NCBI GenBank assembly: GCA_011620585.1
Contig: WOYV01000130.1
Span: forward strand, 1 to 47,253
Length of the DNA: 47,253 nt
Direction of reading: 5' to 3'
Source: Draconibacterium sp.
GTDB taxonomy: Bacteria > Bacteroidota > Bacteroidia > Bacteroidales > Prolixibacteraceae
The notes beneath the pieces were generated by a model. That model was not told the DNA's origin and searched no databases. It worked only from the letters and a program-made list of their open reading frames with translations. Of the stretch, positions 26,321 to 34,169 are shown piece after piece; position 1 is the stretch's first letter; each line of letters opens with the position of its first letter. Made by a program: the position numbers and the translations under genes.

Positions 26321-27688
26321 ATGAAGTCTTTACTATTAATTACTCTTTTATTATGTGTGTTTTCGGGCTTACCCGCCCAGAACTTGCAATATGCAAATTT
26401 TGAACCCACTATTTTCCCTGACAGGTTGATGCTTTCGATTTCGGGCGACCGGGCAACCTCGCGCACTGTTTCGTGGAGAACAGCATATGAAATTACAGAA
26501 AGTGTTGGCGAAATTGCAATCCTCGATGCTTCGCCCAAATTTGACGATAAAGTGATGAAAGTTACTGGAACAAATTCGCCATGGGAAGAGGGTAGCCAGA
26601 CCTCGATGGGACATAAAGTAATATTCGAAAACCTTCAGACCGAAACAAAATATGCCTATCGCGTGGGCGATGGTAAAAACTGGAGCGAATGGTTTCAGTT
26701 CAAAACTTCGTCGGCCACCGCCAAACCATTTTCATTTATTTATCATGGCGATGTGCAGAACGACATCAAATCGCTGGGTTCACGCACTTTGCGTCAAGCA
26801 TATTCCCATTTCCCCGGATCTGATTTTATGCTTTTTGCCGGTGACATTGTAAGCCGTAGCAATGAAGAATACTGGCGCGAATTTTTTTACGCCGGAGACT
26901 GGATTTTCGGAACAATGCCCAGTATTGTAACGCCCGGTAATCACGAATTTGACAGTAACGAGGGTAAATCGCGCACTTTTTCAAAACACTGGAACCAGAT
27001 TTACCAAATGCCTGAAAATACACCTTCAGAGAAATACAAAAACCGCAACTACTTTTTCGATTACCAGGGAGTGCGGTTTGTGTCACTCGATTCGCCATCT
27101 CTCGGAAATTATCCTGAAGACAGCACCCTCGTACTCGGCTGGCTGGAAAAAACATTGGCTTCAAATCCAAACCGCTGGACGGTGGTTTTTACACACTATC
27201 CCATTTATTCCTGCTCGCAGGGCCGAAACAACGAACGTTACCGAAATGCAGTACAACCAATTCTCGAAAAATACAATGTCGATTTGGTGCTTGCCGGTCA
27301 CGACCATACGTATTGCCGTGGTTTTAATACCGAAAATGTGATGGCAAAAGGTAAAAATGCCCCGCTATATGTGGTTTCGGTTTCAGGGCCAAAAATGTAT
27401 GGTTTGAATACTAGTTTCTGGAGCGACCGCATGGCATCTATGACTCAGTTGTACCAACATATTTCAATCAACAGCGATAAACTTGAATTCAAGTCGTTCA
27501 CAGTTGCCGGCGATTTATACGACCATTTTATCATCAGCAAAAATGTCAGCGGAAAAAACAAGTTTAAGGAAGGCGGCGAATTAGACCAAATAAAATGGCG
27601 GACTGAAATTCCTGAAAACGCTTTAGAAAAATATTCGGAAGAGGAGTTAAAAAACTACAAATTGAAATTCAAATTGACAAAACATTGA
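26321..27688 (+). CDS. Purple-acid-phosphatase-like metallophosphoesterase, secreted
   Basis: A 455-residue protein with a signal peptide (ends LPAQ, residue 20). A purple acid phosphatase N-terminal fibronectin-III-like domain covers about residues 30-130. The calcineurin-like catalytic domain follows: HGDVQ (142-146), AGDIVSR (from 173), GNHE (206-209), THYPIYS (291-297) and GHDHTYCR (326-333). These supply the Asp, Asn and His ligands of a dinuclear metal centre. In the first block the usual GDxG/GDLG is GDVQN. It should release phosphate from organic monoesters in the periplasm or outside the cell. It lies between the beta-helix and phytase genes in a phosphate-scavenging cluster. Confidence 0.88.
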   Translation: MKSLLLITLLLCVFSGLPAQNLQYANFEPTIFPDRLMLSISGDRATSRTVSWRTAYEITESVGEIAILDASPKFDDKVMKVTGTNSPWEEGSQTSMGHKVIFENLQTETKYAYRVGDGKNWSEWFQFKTSSATAKPFSFIYHGDVQNDIKSLGSRTLRQAYSHFPGSDFMLFAGDIVSRSNEEYWREFFYAGDWIFGTMPSIVTPGNHEFDSNEGKSRTFSKHWNQIYQMPENTPSEKYKNRNYFFDYQGVRFVSLDSPSLGNYPEDSTLVLGWLEKTLASNPNRWTVVFTHYPIYSCSQGRNNERYRNAVQPILEKYNVDLVLAGHDHTYCRGFNTENVMAKGKNAPLYVVSVSGPKMYGLNTSFWSDRMASMTQLYQHISINSDKLEFKSFTVAGDLYDHFIISKNVSGKNKFKEGGELDQIKWRTEIPENALEKYSEEELKNYKLKFKLTKH

Positions 27689-27781
27689 TCAATTAGAGGA
27701 ATTTTACTGGATACTTAGGTTCAGGGAGTTTTAATCCAAATTACCTGATTATAGATTCTTAATTTTCAAAAATTAACAAAT

Positions 27782-28879
27782 ATGCAGCGTAAGGCTTTTT
27801 CAAAAATTTTAATCCTGTGTTTTGGTGTTTTTGTCGTATCGTGCTCTGTCGACCGTCCCAGCGAAGGCTCACGTAAAGCCGGCGAACACATTAAAAATCT
27901 GGTTTCGGCAACAACAGAAACAGAACCAACCCCTCGCGGGAAAAACGACGATTCGGCGGATGATCCTGCCATTTGGACAAATCCTGTCGATGCCATGCAA
28001 TCGGTAGTGATAGGTACCGACAAAAAAGGCGGTTTAGCTACCTATGATCTGAACGGCAACCTCTTGAATTATTATCCCGATGGTGAAATGAACAACTGCG
28101 ATTTGCGCTATGGTTTTGTTCTTGGCGCCGATACTATCGATATTCTTGCATCAAGTAACCGTTCATCGCACTCCATCTCCTTGTATAAAATTGCTGAAGG
28201 CGGCGTTTTGGATTCGATCCACAGTAGGGCCATAACATCGGAAATGGCCGATGATGTGTATGGCTTGTGTATGTACAAAAGTCCGGCAAGCGGCAAATAT
28301 TTTGTTTTCATAAACAGTAAGGCCGGAGAAGTGGAGCAATGGGAGTTGATCCCTGAAGGAAAAAAGGTAGGTGCGAAGATTGTGCGCACTTTTCACGTGG
28401 AAACACAAACCGAAGGAATGGTTGCCGATGATGAAAACAGAATTCTTTACCTCGGCGAAGAAGTAGCCGGCATTCATAAATTCGATGCCGAACCAACAGG
28501 AACGAATAATGGTAAAATTATTACGCTCAGCTCAGAAGAAAATCCGAATATCAGTTACGACATTGAAGGGTTGACCATTTATCCAACCGATAGCGTAAAT
28601 GGCTACCTGATAGCTTCTTCGCAGGGAAATTATTCGTATGCCGTTTTCGAGCGACAAGGCAATAACCGATATGTCGGAAGTTTCAGGATTGTGGACGGCA
28701 ATATCGACGGGGTGGAAGAAACGGACGGAATAGATGTGAGTAATGTGTCGCTTGGGAAAGATTATCCCAAAGGGATTTTTGTTGTGCAGGACGGTTATAA
28801 TTACAACGGTGAAACTCTTCTAAGCCAGAATTACAAATACCTTTCCTGGGAAAAGATTGAGGCGCTTTTTACTAAATAA
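27782..28879 (+). CDS. Beta-propeller phytase lipoprotein (3-phytase)
   Basis: A 365-residue lipoprotein (lipobox VVSC, C21). The whole mature protein fits the six-bladed beta-propeller phytase family: DDSADDPAIW, GTDKKGGLATYD, NNCDLRYGF, ASSNRS, QTEGMVADDE, LGEEVAGIHKFD, DIEGLTIY, ASSQGNYSYAVFE and VVQDGYN. These enzymes need calcium and release phosphate from phytate (inositol hexakisphosphate), using a cleavage and an affinity site. Surface lipidation would keep the enzyme on the cell. It is the last gene of the TonB receptor, beta-helix, acid phosphatase and phytase cluster, and a Pho-like promoter for the next genes starts 24 bp after its stop codon. Confidence 0.95.
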   Translation: MQRKAFSKILILCFGVFVVSCSVDRPSEGSRKAGEHIKNLVSATTETEPTPRGKNDDSADDPAIWTNPVDAMQSVVIGTDKKGGLATYDLNGNLLNYYPDGEMNNCDLRYGFVLGADTIDILASSNRSSHSISLYKIAEGGVLDSIHSRAITSEMADDVYGLCMYKSPASGKYFVFINSKAGEVEQWELIPEGKKVGAKIVRTFHVETQTEGMVADDENRILYLGEEVAGIHKFDAEPTGTNNGKIITLSSEENPNISYDIEGLTIYPTDSVNGYLIASSQGNYSYAVFERQGNNRYVGSFRIVDGNIDGVEETDGIDVSNVSLGKDYPKGIFVVQDGYNYNGETLLSQNYKYLSWEKIEALFTK

Positions 28880-28902
28880 CTGCCTTATAAAATTATTTCA
28901 AT

Positions 28903-28948
28903 CTTAATTTTACTGTAACGGGCACTTAACATCAATACCGTTACTTTG
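28903..28948 (+). promoter_or_regulatory. Pho-box-like array plus -7 box before the lipid-remodelling pair
   Basis: CTTAAT (28903), TGTAAC (28914) and CTTAAC (28925) are at exact 11-bp steps. A spacer of exactly 10 bp leads to TTACTTTG (28941-28948). ATTATT at the next upstream phase (28892) is weaker. Because the -7 box covers the GTG at 28948, the real start codon must be the ATG at 28969. Confidence 0.65.
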
Positions 28949-28968
28949 TGCAATATCTTCGGAATTGT

Positions 28969-29817
28969 ATGAATAAGAGACAGATCGAAGTTTCAGTTAT
29001 TTCTGACTTGCATTTGGCAACCCATGCATGTAAACCGAAACAGATATTGGGTTATCTCAAATCTATTCAGCCTGAAATTCTGGTACTAAACGGAGACATT
29101 ATCGATTCATGGCGTTTCACAAGAAATTATTTCCCCAAAAGTCATCTGAAAGTGATCCGCCAGCTCATAAAAATGATGGAGAAGGGAGCACGGATGATTT
29201 ACATTACCGGCAATCACGATGAATTTCTTCGAAAGTTTAGCGGAACAAAAGTAGGACAGCTCGAAATCGTGAACCAGTATATTTTTCACCACGATGCACG
29301 TAAAACCTGGATTTTCCATGGCGATATTTTTGACGATATTATCCACAATTCAAAAGGGCTGGCCAGGTTCGGAGCCGCGCTTTACGGTTTGCTGACCCTC
29401 GCCAACAAAGCCCTGAACCGGATACTAAGGTCGCTGGGGAAGAAGGAAATAATCATTTATAAAAGCCTGAAGAAAAACCTGGTGAAAGAAAAGGCGGCAC
29501 CTTCGAAGTTCGAAAGTCAGTTGGCCAAGTCGGCTGTTTCGCAGGGGTACCACGAAGTGATTTGCGGGCACACACACCTTCCAAAAATTAAGAACATTGA
29601 AGTTTCAGGCTGCCAGATCCGTTATATTAACTGTGGCGACTGGGTGGAACATTTTACCGCAGCCGAATTTTATCACAACCAGTGGCATTTGTATACACAC
29701 AGTGATGTTGAAACCGAAGAATCGAATGAAGATTCGGAAATTCCAGCGGAACGATTGATTTACCAAACGCTCCTGGAAGAACTAACATTTCAAAACGCAA
29801 TATCCATTTCATCGTGA
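28969..29817 (+). CDS. plcP: Calcineurin-like phosphoesterase, PlcP-type (LpxH-like fold)
   Basis: A 282-residue cytoplasmic or peripheral protein with the full metal-site set: SDLHL (D13, H15), GDIID (42-46), GNHDE (81-85), HGD (117-119) and GHTHLP (200-205). By fold it is close to LpxH, the lipid A UDP-diacylglucosamine pyrophosphatase. But the next gene, overlapping by 4 bp, is a glycosyltransferase and the promoter looks PhoB-controlled. This is the known context of PlcP, a phospholipase C that removes the head group from membrane phospholipids under phosphate starvation. I therefore favour PlcP over LpxH; the choice is inference. The GTG at 28948 is rejected as start because it lies in the -7 box. 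Confidence 0.75.
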   Translation: MNKRQIEVSVISDLHLATHACKPKQILGYLKSIQPEILVLNGDIIDSWRFTRNYFPKSHLKVIRQLIKMMEKGARMIYITGNHDEFLRKFSGTKVGQLEIVNQYIFHHDARKTWIFHGDIFDDIIHNSKGLARFGAALYGLLTLANKALNRILRSLGKKEIIIYKSLKKNLVKEKAAPSKFESQLAKSAVSQGYHEVICGHTHLPKIKNIEVSGCQIRYINCGDWVEHFTAAEFYHNQWHLYTHSDVETEESNEDSEIPAERLIYQTLLEELTFQNAISISS

Positions 29818-30905
29818 AAATTTTATATGCTATTCAGGGAACCGGAAACGGCCACTTGGCCCGGGCAACAGAAATCATTCCGCACTTACAAAAATTTGGC
29901 GAAGTAGATATTTTGGTTAGCGGTATCCAGGGAGATATTAACTTGCCATTCGAGGTAAAATATAAGTTTTACGGACTTAGTTTTATGTTTGGGAAAAAGG
30001 GCGGTGTTGATTATTGGCAAACAGTTTTTAAATCCAGGCCCTTCGGTTTGTTGCGGGATATATTGCAGGTGCCGGTAGAAACATATGATCTGGTTCTGAA
30101 TGATTTTGAGCCTGTTTCGGCCTGGGCCTGTCGTTTAAAAGGCATTAGGTGTGTGTCGGTCAGCCATCAGTCTGCAGTATTGCATCCATTGGCGCCTCGT
30201 CCTCCGAAAGACAATTTCATCGCCCGGATAATTTTAAAATATTATGCCCCTGCCAAAGTAAACTACGGGTTTCATTTCAGGGCTTTGGATTTTTATCATT
30301 TTACCCCTGTTATCCGTTCATCCATCCGAAATGCATCCCCACGCAACAAAGATCATTACACGGTGTATTTGCCTGCATACAGCGATGCAATGATTGAGAA
30401 ACTATTGAGCCGGTTCGCAGAAGTAAAATGGGAAGTCTTTTCGAAAAAATGCCGTCACGAATATCAGATTGATAATATTAGGTTTTCTCCGGTTTCACTC
30501 GATGGGTTTCATGATTCGTTTGTTAATTGTAGTGGTTTACTGTGCAACGCTGGTTTCGAAGCTCCGTCTGAAGCTATCTTTTTGGGTAAAAAACTGTGTG
30601 TAATTCCCATGAAAAACCAATATGAGCAAGCTTGTAACGCCGCCATGCTAGCTGATATGGGGATTAGCGTTGCGAATAATGCAAATGAATTACCATCTGT
30701 TCTGAAAAGATGGATAAAGGAATCTTATTCGATACGGATAAAATTTCCGGATCAAACGCATGACATATTACGAAGAATAATGATGGAGAAACGGGAGACA
30801 AAAACAAGCAAAACAGTCATCCCTGAAAAAATACTGATTCGTGCTATAAATTGTATAGCAGCGTCCAGCCCTGTATCCAGTCATCTTCGCCAAAGGCCCC
30901 TTTAA
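29814..30905 (+). CDS. Glycosyltransferase, probable diacylglycerol glycosyltransferase (Agt-like)
   Basis: A 363-residue GT-B type protein starting with GTG inside GTGA, which overlaps the stop of the phosphoesterase gene. Features: MKILYAIQGTGNGHLARATEII (nucleotide-sugar/acceptor loop), VLNDFEPVSAWACRLKG, and the donor site LLCNAGFEAPSEAIFLGKKLCVIPMKNQYEQACNA. The last has the MurG/MGDG-synthase layout of a Gly/Glu loop followed by PxxxQxEQ. It matches the MJ1255/VC2487-type glycosyltransferases. Coupled to a PlcP-like enzyme, it could add sugar to the released diacylglycerol, making phosphorus-free glycolipids. Its final 62 bp overlap the convergent beta-helix lipoprotein gene, so the tail (ASSPVSSHLRQRPL) may be non-conserved. 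Confidence 0.72.
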   Translation: MKILYAIQGTGNGHLARATEIIPHLQKFGEVDILVSGIQGDINLPFEVKYKFYGLSFMFGKKGGVDYWQTVFKSRPFGLLRDILQVPVETYDLVLNDFEPVSAWACRLKGIRCVSVSHQSAVLHPLAPRPPKDNFIARIILKYYAPAKVNYGFHFRALDFYHFTPVIRSSIRNASPRNKDHYTVYLPAYSDAMIEKLLSRFAEVKWEVFSKKCRHEYQIDNIRFSPVSLDGFHDSFVNCSGLLCNAGFEAPSEAIFLGKKLCVIPMKNQYEQACNAAMLADMGISVANNANELPSVLKRWIKESYSIRIKFPDQTHDILRRIMMEKRETKTSKTVIPEKILIRAINCIAASSPVSSHLRQRPL

Positions 30906-32154
30906 AATCAACTATCTGAAACCAGGGAAGCGGATATTCGAACATCTCGCCTTTTACTTTTTCCCCTGGCATAAAGCTTCCGGAGGTAAAATCGATCAAC
31001 GGATCTTTGATTTCATTTTTTGATGTGTTAAAAGCAGCAGCCCATTCATTTTCGATCTCAGGAGAAAACAAACCCGATAATTTAAAGATGGTTTCGGGTG
31101 TTGAAGAAGCCACTTCGAAAAATACGTTGTTTTTGATGGCCAGTTTCCCATTTTTCCATTGGTTGTAACTGTCGTGCTGCTGGTCGGTTACTTCAACGAC
31201 GATCCCTTTATTTTTATTTATAAAAACGGAATTCGCAATTAACCCACCAGCATTCTTTTCAAAGATAGAACAGGCGCCAGCGCTTGATTTGCCGCTGCCG
31301 ATTAACGTAAGATTGAACAAGTTGGGGAGCGAATTGGGCAAGCCATAAACCGGATCAACCCCTCCGCCGGCTTCAATTAGATGGTCGCCCGGAAGATCTT
31401 CCTGTACCCCCAGCCAAAATTGTCCGTTGCCCGACCACCCCAGGTCATAATCGAAGAGGTCGTCTCCGCAACCCGAAACAACCATATGTTTAAGGTTAAC
31501 CGTTCCGCCGAAAATTTCAATGCCATCATCTTCATTCGATATTACTTCCACATAATCGATTTGTGTCTGGTTTCCAACGCCGCCCAGTGTTAAGCCATTT
31601 ATTTCATTGCCGTCTCCAATGTTGGTTCCTCCATGCCGAATGGAAACATATTTTAGTACTCCCGAGTTATCCGCTTCATCTATTCCTCCATAAATACCCC
31701 GGGGTTCGGCAAGCGCAATTCCTTCGATCGATGCTTCACCCCCACTTACATTGATGGGTGCATTCCCAAGAATAACCAGGCCTCCCCATAGCCCGCGCAT
31801 ATCTCTTGAAACCGATCCATTTAGATCGTCAAGTAAGGACGTAAAAATAATGGGTTTATCTTCTGTCCCTTCAGCAACAATTTTTCCTCCGCGTGCCACA
31901 ATCAAAGCGCTCGCGTTTTCTGCCTGTCCGCTTTCGAACCGAATAACAGTACCTGCTTCAATGGTAAGCACCTGGCCATCGTTCACAAAAACAAATCCTT
32001 CGAGCGTATATTCTTTGTCGGCAGTCCAGGTTACCGTTCCTGTCCCAAAACCATCATCGGTAATCGTTTCGTTATTATCTTCCAAAAAGTAATCGCTTTT
32101 CCGGCATGAAAAGCTGGCGACTAGCAGAAGTACTATCAATATCTTATTTTGCAT
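30844..32154 (-). CDS. Beta-helix lipoprotein, paralogue of the T9SS repeat protein
   Basis: A 436-residue lipoprotein (lipobox SFSC, C17). After a short linker, the core has GTVIRFESG, ALIVARGGKIVAEGTEDKPIIFTS, SGVLKYVSIRHGG, EINGLTLGGVG, TQIDYVEVISNEDDGIEIFGGTVNLKHMVV, ending with VDFKGAFGEDDWIQGW. The same blocks occur in the same order in each repeat of the protein encoded at 39039. The acidic DDGIE turns suggest calcium or cation sites. It begins 11 bp after the porin gene, so porin and lipoprotein are one operon. It is probably exposed on the outer membrane next to the porin. Function is unknown; a phosphate-capture role is inference. Confidence 0.8.
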   Translation of the reverse strand: MQNKILIVLLLVASFSCRKSDYFLEDNNETITDDGFGTGTVTWTADKEYTLEGFVFVNDGQVLTIEAGTVIRFESGQAENASALIVARGGKIVAEGTEDKPIIFTSLLDDLNGSVSRDMRGLWGGLVILGNAPINVSGGEASIEGIALAEPRGIYGGIDEADNSGVLKYVSIRHGGTNIGDGNEINGLTLGGVGNQTQIDYVEVISNEDDGIEIFGGTVNLKHMVVSGCGDDLFDYDLGWSGNGQFWLGVQEDLPGDHLIEAGGGVDPVYGLPNSLPNLFNLTLIGSGKSSAGACSIFEKNAGGLIANSVFINKNKGIVVEVTDQQHDSYNQWKNGKLAIKNNVFFEVASSTPETIFKLSGLFSPEIENEWAAAFNTSKNEIKDPLIDFTSGSFMPGEKVKGEMFEYPLPWFQIVDFKGAFGEDDWIQGWTLLYNL

Positions 32155-32165
32155 GATAACCGGTT

Positions 32166-33161
32166 TTACAATTTAACTTCGAGATCAAAGAAAATAAAAG
32201 CTTTGGTTTCGCCATTGGCAGCATAAGGGACCCAGTCGTGGTAATCGAGCGCCATTTTTATTTTTTTTATGGGTTGAAACTGGATACCGGCCACAAAGGC
32301 CGAACCGTCGTTGGCAAGATTCCACGGCGAGCTTTCACCTTCCAATTTGTTTGATGCCATTCTGTCGAAACGTGCGAACAACTGGTATTTTGATGTGATG
32401 TTGTATTTCCCGTATACAGAGAATCCGTATCGATTGCGATCTTCTTTCCATTTTTCTTTGGTTCGGTAAAGCGCTTCGCCGGCAAGGTTGGCTTTCGCCT
32501 TAAAATCATACGATAGAAAAATATGATAGGTCGATTGCAGCATTTCATCGCTGGTCATATCATAGTACCACCGTGTGGTCAGATTTTTTATGGGTTTAAG
32601 CGTGCTTCCAATAGCATATTTGAAAATTCCATCGGTTTGAACGTTGTTATAGCCTTCGCCGTTCATAATGGTAAAGTCGACATCCCAAAAATCGGTAAAA
32701 GCATAATGGAGGTTCATTCCAAGATCGGCTGAAGCACCTATCGAATATTCATCGGCCAGTGTTTTCATTAGGTATCGGCGTTCCCAAACATTTTCCATCA
32801 GTTTATACTGGCGCAATCCAATCAAACCAAATTCAGCTTCAAACCTGTTCTGCTTGTATCGTAAGTAAGCATTCTTGAAATAAGCATAACGTCGCGCTTT
32901 GGCGTATTCCGATAAATCTTCGGGGCTACCTATATCTAAATTTATTTTGGCATAAAAGTTTGGGCTAAAAGTATATTCGTAACCAATGTAACCACGTACC
33001 AGTTCAAAAGCTGATTCGGAGGCAGAGGCAGAGGTAACTCCCTGGTGAAAATTTGCAAATATTACAGCAAAAGGATTGCCCGATGGTTGAAAAGTGTCGG
33101 TTTGAGAAGAAGCCCCCAAAAAAGCATAGGTCGCCAGGGCCAGCAGCAGTGTTTTTTTCAT
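32166..33161 (-). CDS. Porin O/P-like outer-membrane beta-barrel
   Basis: A 331-residue protein when started at the ATG at 33161 (signal peptide MKKTLLLALATYAFLGASSQ). An upstream TTG start at 33191 is rejected because a perfect -7 box (TATATTTG on this strand, 33196-33189) covers it. The mature chain alternates polar and aromatic residues (LVRGYIGYEYTFSPNFYAKINLD, LTTRWYYDMTSDE, YGFSVYGKYNITSKYQLFARFDRM) and ends FIFFDLEVKL, as in porins of the phosphate-selective O/P family. It lies between a phosphate-type two-component system and a beta-helix lipoprotein. Phosphate selectivity is inferred from family and context. Confidence 0.75.
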   Translation of the reverse strand: MKKTLLLALATYAFLGASSQTDTFQPSGNPFAVIFANFHQGVTSASASESAFELVRGYIGYEYTFSPNFYAKINLDIGSPEDLSEYAKARRYAYFKNAYLRYKQNRFEAEFGLIGLRQYKLMENVWERRYLMKTLADEYSIGASADLGMNLHYAFTDFWDVDFTIMNGEGYNNVQTDGIFKYAIGSTLKPIKNLTTRWYYDMTSDEMLQSTYHIFLSYDFKAKANLAGEALYRTKEKWKEDRNRYGFSVYGKYNITSKYQLFARFDRMASNKLEGESSPWNLANDGSAFVAGIQFQPIKKIKMALDYHDWVPYAANGETKAFIFFDLEVKL

Positions 33162-33188
33162 TCTTTTATGGCATTTTAGAATTAGCGG

Positions 33189-33196
33189 CAAATATA
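33189..33196 (-). promoter_or_regulatory. -7 element of the porin/beta-helix operon
   Basis: On the minus strand the octamer reads TATATTTG, a perfect TAnnTTTG, 28 bp before the porin ATG. No minus-strand Pho-type units are in the expected position, so any shared control with the phoB-like gene would act from the array at 33255-33293. Confidence 0.5.
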
Positions 33197-33254
33197 TAGG
33201 TTAATCGAAATGTCATGTTTTATTAATTAATATGTAATGAATTGAAACTTAGAA

Positions 33255-33293
33255 AGTAATCGAATTGTAATATAAATGTAATAAAAATGCAAT
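33255..33293 (+). promoter_or_regulatory. Pho-box-like array between porin operon and phoB-like gene 2
   Basis: AGTAAT (33255), TGTAAT (33266), TGTAAT (33277) and TGCAAT (33288) are at exact 11-bp steps. In the same phase further upstream lie TGTAAT (33233) and TGTCAT (33211), the latter identical to the E. coli Pho-box core. The array points to the phoB-like gene, but the -7 box after it (GGTTTTTG, 33302-33309, 8-bp spacer) is poor. The transcript would have a leader of about 150 nt. The 309-bp gap contains nothing else recognisable. Confidence 0.65.
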
Positions 33294-33470
33294 GAAGATA
33301 TGGTTTTTGGCGATTATTCAGGACAAGGGCCTATCTTCCATATTATTATCATTCATCTTCGGGTTAATTTCTATATTTTTTAGTATTTTTCGCATTCGTT
33401 AAGCTTTGATTAACATCTTGTCAGAACAAGATAATTGTGGAGTGGTATAAGCCTGATTCAACTCAATATT

Positions 33471-34148
33471 ATGGAAGAAAATAACCGAATACTTATTGTA
33501 GATGACGAAAAAGATCTTTGTGAGATTCTTCAGTTTAATCTCGAAAGCGAAGGTTTTGAAATCGATATTGCGCACTCGGGCGAGGATGCATTAAAGCAGG
33601 ATCTCCAGGATTACGACTTGATTTTGCTCGATGTAATGATGGAAGGCGTTTCGGGTTATAAGGTGGCCAATACCATTCGGAAAGAGCTTAAACTTACAGT
33701 GCCCATAATTTTTCTGACTGCCAAAATCGAAGAAAATGATATTCTCACAGGGTTCAATGTTGGGGGCGACGATTATATTGCCAAGCCTTTCTCGATTAAA
33801 GAAGTTGTAGCAAGGATAAAGGCAATTTTAAAACGGGGTACCGTTACCGGGCAGGAATCAAACACAATTGGGGTGGGCGATTTAAAAATCGATCTCAAAA
33901 AAAAGATCATCACTATTGGTGGCGAAAACATCAACCTTACACGCAAGGAATTCGAGATACTTTCGTTGTTAGCCAAGAACATGGGGCAATACATTAGCCG
34001 CGAAGAAATTTTAAAACGCATTTGGAAAGACGATGTGATTGTAACCGAACGAAACGTAGATGTTAACATTGCACGACTTCGTAAAAAGATCGGAGAATAT
34101 GGGGCCAGTATCAAGGGTAAATCGGGATATGGCTATTGTTTTCAATAG
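33471..34148 (+). CDS. PhoB-like response regulator (system 2)
   Basis: A 225-residue OmpR/PhoB-family regulator. The receiver domain (residues 6-122) has D11/D12, phospho-acceptor D54, FLTAK and AKPF. The residue after DVMM is Glu (DVMMEG) instead of the usual Pro. The winged-helix domain (about 130-225) ends SGYGYCFQ. The start at 33471 is chosen because residues before it (from a TTG at 33435) do not belong to the receiver fold. The kinase gene follows after 21 bp. Position between porin and TonB receptor genes, and the Pho-like array upstream, make this the best candidate for the local PhoB. Confidence 0.85.
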   Translation: MEENNRILIVDDEKDLCEILQFNLESEGFEIDIAHSGEDALKQDLQDYDLILLDVMMEGVSGYKVANTIRKELKLTVPIIFLTAKIEENDILTGFNVGGDDYIAKPFSIKEVVARIKAILKRGTVTGQESNTIGVGDLKIDLKKKIITIGGENINLTRKEFEILSLLAKNMGQYISREEILKRIWKDDVIVTERNVDVNIARLRKKIGEYGASIKGKSGYGYCFQ

Positions 34149-34169
34149 AAACAAATACTTGGCAAAGCA

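Noticed and set aside
28948-28968. GTG start for the PlcP-like phosphoesterase
   Set aside because: The codon lies at the end of the -7 box TTACTTTG, so it would not be transcribed; the ATG at 28969 begins the conserved sequence.
33162-33191. TTG start for the porin gene
   Set aside because: It overlaps a perfect -7 box on the same strand, and the signal peptide starts at the ATG at 33161.
33435-33470. TTG start for the second phoB-like regulator
   Set aside because: The extra 12 residues lie before the receiver domain, and an ATG at 33471 gives the normal family length.
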